A stretch of 17,697 bases of DNA from Acidimicrobiaceae bacterium (lineage in GTDB: Bacteria > Actinomycetota > Acidimicrobiia > Acidimicrobiales > UBA8592): positions 9,903-27,599 of the forward strand of contig PAZD01000034.1 of NCBI GenBank assembly GCA_002715405.1. The letters are read 5' to 3'. Every line of letters starts with the position of its first letter. The stretch's first letter is position 1. The notes below the pieces were generated by a model. It worked only from the letters and a program-made list of their open reading frames with translations. It had not been told where the DNA came from and searched no databases. The translations under genes were made by a program, and so were the position numbers. Positions 15,664 through 17,697 of the stretch are shown here, one piece after another.

Positions 15664-16401
15664 AAAATATAATGGTCGCACTGTCCTAATATCTTCTCGA
15701 CAAAACGAACATTTATAAGAATTATTAAATGGTAAATCATATATATTTTCAACATTGATCATTGATTCTAAACAATGTTTACAATACGTATGTCCACATG
15801 GAGCAACAAAATTATCAACTTGATTTGTGAAACATACAGGACACATATTACATACATTAAAGTTATTAAGTTTCCGTATTAAGTAGATATATTTTTGAGT
15901 TTCTTTTATTTTTTTTTCATAGCTTTCTTTAATCGCGATAATTTTTTTATTATTAGTTACATTTTTACTATATTTTCTCATTTGATCAATAATTCCTTTC
16001 ATTGATTCGTCATCATTATAATCATTCGGTAACTTTCTTAGATATTCAATTTGAGCATCAATAATAGTCATATGTTTTTTTATTTCTATCATTTCTTTCT
16101 CAAAATCATTACTAATTTTACTTAATTCATCTTGTAACTTTAAGAATTCAGGAAGTATTTTCTGAAATGATTTAACCAATTGATCAACACCTTCATTTTT
16201 ATAATCTTCATCTTCATTAATTTCTTTTATATCAATTTCCTTCCTTTTAGTGATAATATCTATAATTACTTCTTTCATTTTAATTAAGTTTTGAATATTA
16301 GGATCATCATTCACTTGAAATAATTCATCAATCGTAGTACTATTATCAGGAGTAAATTCCAGGGGAGGAAAACTAGAAGTTACTGGTGCCCATGAGGTCA
16401 T
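15658..16401 (-). CDS. RING-finger protein with coiled coil, putative E3 ubiquitin ligase, 247 aa
   Basis: The C-terminal ~60 residues form a complete C3HC4 RING finger: C187-x2-C190, C202-x-H204, C207-x2-C210 and C231-x2-C234 (seen in CPVCFTNQ, APCGHTYCKHC and YKCSFCRED). Such domains recruit E2 enzymes for ubiquitin transfer. Residues about 60-175 are charged and helical (for instance QKILPEFLKLQDELSKISND and YEKKIKETQKYIYLIRKL), probably a coiled coil for dimerisation or substrate binding. The N-terminus (MTSWAPVTSSFPPLEFTPDN) is Pro/Ser/Thr-rich and likely disordered. Giant viruses commonly encode RING proteins that may redirect the host ubiquitin system. Its 3' end overlaps the 113-aa gene by 6 bp. 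The RING assignment is secure; ligase activity and target are inferred. Confidence 0.9.
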   Translation of the reverse strand: MTSWAPVTSSFPPLEFTPDNSTTIDELFQVNDDPNIQNLIKMKEVIIDIITKRKEIDIKEINEDEDYKNEGVDQLVKSFQKILPEFLKLQDELSKISNDFEKEMIEIKKHMTIIDAQIEYLRKLPNDYNDDESMKGIIDQMRKYSKNVTNNKKIIAIKESYEKKIKETQKYIYLIRKLNNFNVCNMCPVCFTNQVDNFVAPCGHTYCKHCLESMINVENIYDLPFNNSYKCSFCREDIRTVRPLYFL

Positions 16402-16441
16402 AATAATTATAATTAATATAGATAGATATTATTTAAATCAT

Positions 16442-16531
16442 TTATTTACTTATATTTTTTCGATTTATTAATTTTAATTCACGCTTATATAATTCATCAA
16501 TAATTATTTTTATAAACGAATAAAAGTCCAT
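16442..16531 (-). CDS. Possible 29-aa peptide in the gap before the RING gene
   Basis: A 29-codon frame (MDFYSFIKIIIDELYKRELK at the start) fills the gap between the 112-aa gene (ends 16537) and the RING gene (starts 16401) almost exactly. It is lysine-rich with a short amphipathic helix. It may be a real microprotein, a leader or chance in AT-rich DNA; no family is recognised. Confidence 0.25.
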   Translation of the reverse strand: MDFYSFIKIIIDELYKRELKLINRKNISK

Positions 16532-16536
16532 TATAA

Positions 16537-16875
16537 TTAAATATATAGATAATAATTGATTAAAAAACATCCATATACAAATGTATGAATTATATTTTCC
16601 CTTGTTTGTGATGAGATATCAATATTAAATTCTTCTAATTTCTTCCCAAAATAGGAATTGATTACTTTTCTTCCTTTTTTGTCTTTATTTTCTTCTTCAT
16701 CATATTTATTTTCAAGTTGTGTTAGGATACATTGATTATTATTAATTAAGAACTGATATTGAATGGAAGGTAATGCTAAGAGAAGATATGGCCTTTGACT
16801 CTCAATGACCCATCCAAAACAAAAATAGATGATAAAAATACTATGTATTTTACTGATAATTTCTGACTTTTTCAT
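16537..16875 (-). CDS. Small two-helix membrane protein, 112 aa
   Basis: Hydrophobic segments lie at about residues 9-25 (IHSIFIIYFCFGWVIE) and 96-112 (HTFVYGCFLINYYLYI at the end), with a charged loop between (KYDEEENKDKKGRK). The section PSIQYQFLINNNQCILTQLE, with N-N-x-C-I-L-T, is like a pattern I recall from small predicted membrane proteins of giant viruses, where a polar N-x-C-x-x-T follows the first membrane region. Function is unknown. Its ATG is preceded by 24 bp and then by the 18-bp GCGTTTTAAATGTTCAAA element on the same strand, the best-placed promoter candidate in the window. Confidence 0.65.
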   Translation of the reverse strand: MKKSEIISKIHSIFIIYFCFGWVIESQRPYLLLALPSIQYQFLINNNQCILTQLENKYDEEENKDKKGRKVINSYFGKKLEEFNIDISSQTRENIIHTFVYGCFLINYYLYI

Positions 16876-16894
16876 TTATAGTATCTTTATATTC

Positions 16895-16917
16895 TTTTTT
16901 TTGAACATTTAAAACGC
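16895..16917 (-). promoter_or_regulatory. 18-bp conserved element, left copy (promoter or element end)
   Basis: On the minus strand positions 16917-16900 read GCGTTTTAAATGTTCAAA, followed by a run of A. The exact same 18 bp occurs on the plus strand at 17649-17666. It is 24 bp upstream of the 112-aa gene start, which favours a promoter; the inverted arrangement around a transposase relic also allows an inverted-repeat end. Confidence 0.5.
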
Positions 16918-16947
16918 TTAGTTATAAATAAATATAAATTTTGATAA

Positions 16948-16977
16948 TTTATATTTATATTTATATTTATATTTATA
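16948..16977. repeat. (TTTATA)5 hexamer microsatellite
   Basis: Five perfect tandem copies of TTTATA in the 186-bp gap between the 112-aa gene and the 56-aa gene. No gene is visible in the rest of the gap; the 4-codon ATG at 16983 is not a gene. Such AT hexamer runs are prone to slippage. Confidence 0.9.
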
Positions 16978-17061
16978 TCATTATGAAAAAAAAGTAATAA
17001 TAGGTTAGTAACAAAACTATATTATGATTACACTAATTTTATAGGTGTCGGTATTTATTGG

Positions 17062-17232
17062 TTAACGAAGTAATTTGAGACTATCCCACAAAGCCAATAA
17101 AATACCAAAAACAATTAAGAAATTATCTTTGTAATGAACCCCTTTACATACAAGTATCGGACTAATAATAAATACGGCAAGTATTCTCATCTGTTGATAA
17201 TGTGTTTCTCTGAAATGAAAGATACGATCCAT
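17062..17232 (-). CDS. 56-aa membrane microprotein
   Basis: An ATG at 17232 opens a 56-codon frame that ends in TAA at 17062. It begins MDRIFHFRETHYQQMRILAV, continues with FIISPILVCKG (first hydrophobic segment, about residues 17-29) and NFLIVFGILLALWDSLKLLR (second, about 37-50). The form 'fhFRExHyxQMRIlxvFIIxPxL' followed by a second membrane helix is like small predicted membrane proteins I recall from giant viruses. The coding frame is clean and the sequence is far from random AT coding, so I regard it as a real gene. It lies between the 112-aa gene and the transposase relic. Function is unknown. Confidence 0.65.
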   Translation of the reverse strand: MDRIFHFRETHYQQMRILAVFIISPILVCKGVHYKDNFLIVFGILLALWDSLKLLR

Positions 17233-17246
17233 AATAATAAATATAG

Positions 17247-17631
17247 ATAATTATTGATGAAAAAGGAGGAAGCACAGGTGAAAGGTTATATGATTTTCTA
17301 AAACATTTTATCAATCATAATAAGGATAAATTAATTATAATGGATAATGCCCCCGTTCATAAAAATAAAGCGGTGAGAGATTTAATAAATGAAAATAACA
17401 ACTTATTATTTTCAGTCCCTTATCAACATTACACAAATGCGATAGAAGGTTATTTTAATGTCTTGAAAAGTAGATTAAATAAGAAAAAATGGAATAACTT
17501 ATGATGATTTAGTGAAAAATGTAAAAAGTATCATAAAAGAAATACCAAAACAAACATATCATAAATTATTCATAGGAAGCTATCAGAGAAGCAAAACATA
17601 TAAACCCAAAAAATCCCGTAAAAGACATTAA
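17247..17631 (+). pseudogene. IS630/Tc1-mariner-type transposase remnant, 5'-truncated and frameshifted
   Basis: Two frames together give the C-terminal part of a DDE transposase. The first frame (17247-17504) reads EKGGSTGERLYDFLKHF, then KLIIMDNAPVHKNKAV with the second catalytic Asp (codon 17343-17345), and SVPYQHYTNAIEGYFNVLKS with the catalytic Glu (codon 17445-17447), 34 codons later, as expected for the DD34E class. It hits a stop at 17502. The other frame, from about 17485, continues the family's usual tail: NGITYDDLVKNVKS, then KEIPKQTYHKLFIGSYQR and a basic end, stopping at 17629-17631. The join is a run of six A (17484-17489); removing one A restores one protein. The N-terminal part with the first Asp is absent: the frame is closed by TAG at 17244. 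It is therefore a decayed element, unless the frameshift is a sequencing error. Confidence 0.85.
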
Positions 17632-17648
17632 AGAAATATAAAGAGTAG

Positions 17649-17666
17649 GCGTTTTAAATGTTCAAA
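17649..17666 (+). promoter_or_regulatory. 18-bp conserved element, right copy
   Basis: GCGTTTTAAATGTTCAAA, followed by GGTGTAAAG, is an exact match in inverted orientation to 16900-16917. It begins 17 bp after the stop of the transposase relic. It would fit a promoter for a plus-strand gene beginning beyond the window, or the right end of a mobile element. The rest of the window after it (17667-17697) shows no complete gene. Confidence 0.5.
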
Positions 17667-17697
17667 GGTGTAAAGAAATATGTTTTTTCTTTGAAGA

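Noticed and set aside
17658..17697. 13-codon open frame (MFKGVKKYVFSLK) running off the right edge
   Set aside because: Its start is the conserved 18-bp element itself; the equivalent frame at the left copy stops after 10 codons, so coding is unlikely.
1..17697. tRNA, rRNA, riboswitch, CRISPR array or replication origin
   Set aside because: No cloverleaf, rRNA-like stretch, regular spaced repeats or origin-like structure was seen on reading both strands.

Overview
The window reads as a piece of a large nucleocytoplasmic DNA virus genome (Nucleocytoviricota), most likely Imitervirales-like (mimivirus-related or algal giant virus). The evidence is two tandem double-jelly-roll major capsid protein (MCP) genes, a 1259-aa family B DNA polymerase, a giant acidic-tract protein of a type seen in giant viruses, a TM0106-like RecB/RNase H-fold nuclease, a RING-finger protein, small membrane proteins, very AT-rich DNA, short intergenic gaps and no introns. 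The assignment to order is inference; no database search was possible.

Layout. Positions 1-2096 (minus strand) hold two MCP paralogues in tandem, the first cut by the window edge. Positions 2191-5970 (minus) hold PolB. A compact divergent promoter (5971-6049) containing a 10-bp inverted repeat separates PolB from a membrane-anchored HExxH metallopeptidase (6050-6625, plus). This overlaps tail to tail with an unrecognised basic protein (6618-7154, minus). Positions 7246-12669 (plus) hold a 1807-aa protein, followed after 26 bp by the RNase H-like nuclease (12696-14345, plus). From 14336 to 16875 there is a cluster of small genes: a coiled-coil protein, a 71-aa orphan, a 42-aa microprotein, a 113-aa orphan, a RING protein with coiled coil and a small membrane protein. 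The right end (16876-17697) is looser: an AT hexamer repeat, a 56-aa membrane microprotein and the frameshifted 3' part of an IS630/Tc1-mariner-type transposase. An exact 18-bp sequence lies in inverted orientation on either side of this stretch.

Function. The left half covers virion structure (MCP) and genome replication (PolB). The nuclease may act in DNA or RNA processing. The metallopeptidase and RING protein are candidates for processing or ubiquitin-tagging viral or host proteins. The 1807-aa protein is probably a large conserved virion or transcription-related factor, but that is not demonstrated here.

Points most worth a second look: the nuclease has N-x-C where its N-terminal PD-(D/E)XK-like domain should carry (D/E)-x-K, while its RNase H site looks intact; the 42-aa and 56-aa microproteins look like real genes; a shared AAATGTTC-centred motif lies upstream of several starts; one MCP has a ~100-residue Ser/Thr-rich insertion; and the transposase relic carries a frameshift in a homopolymer.
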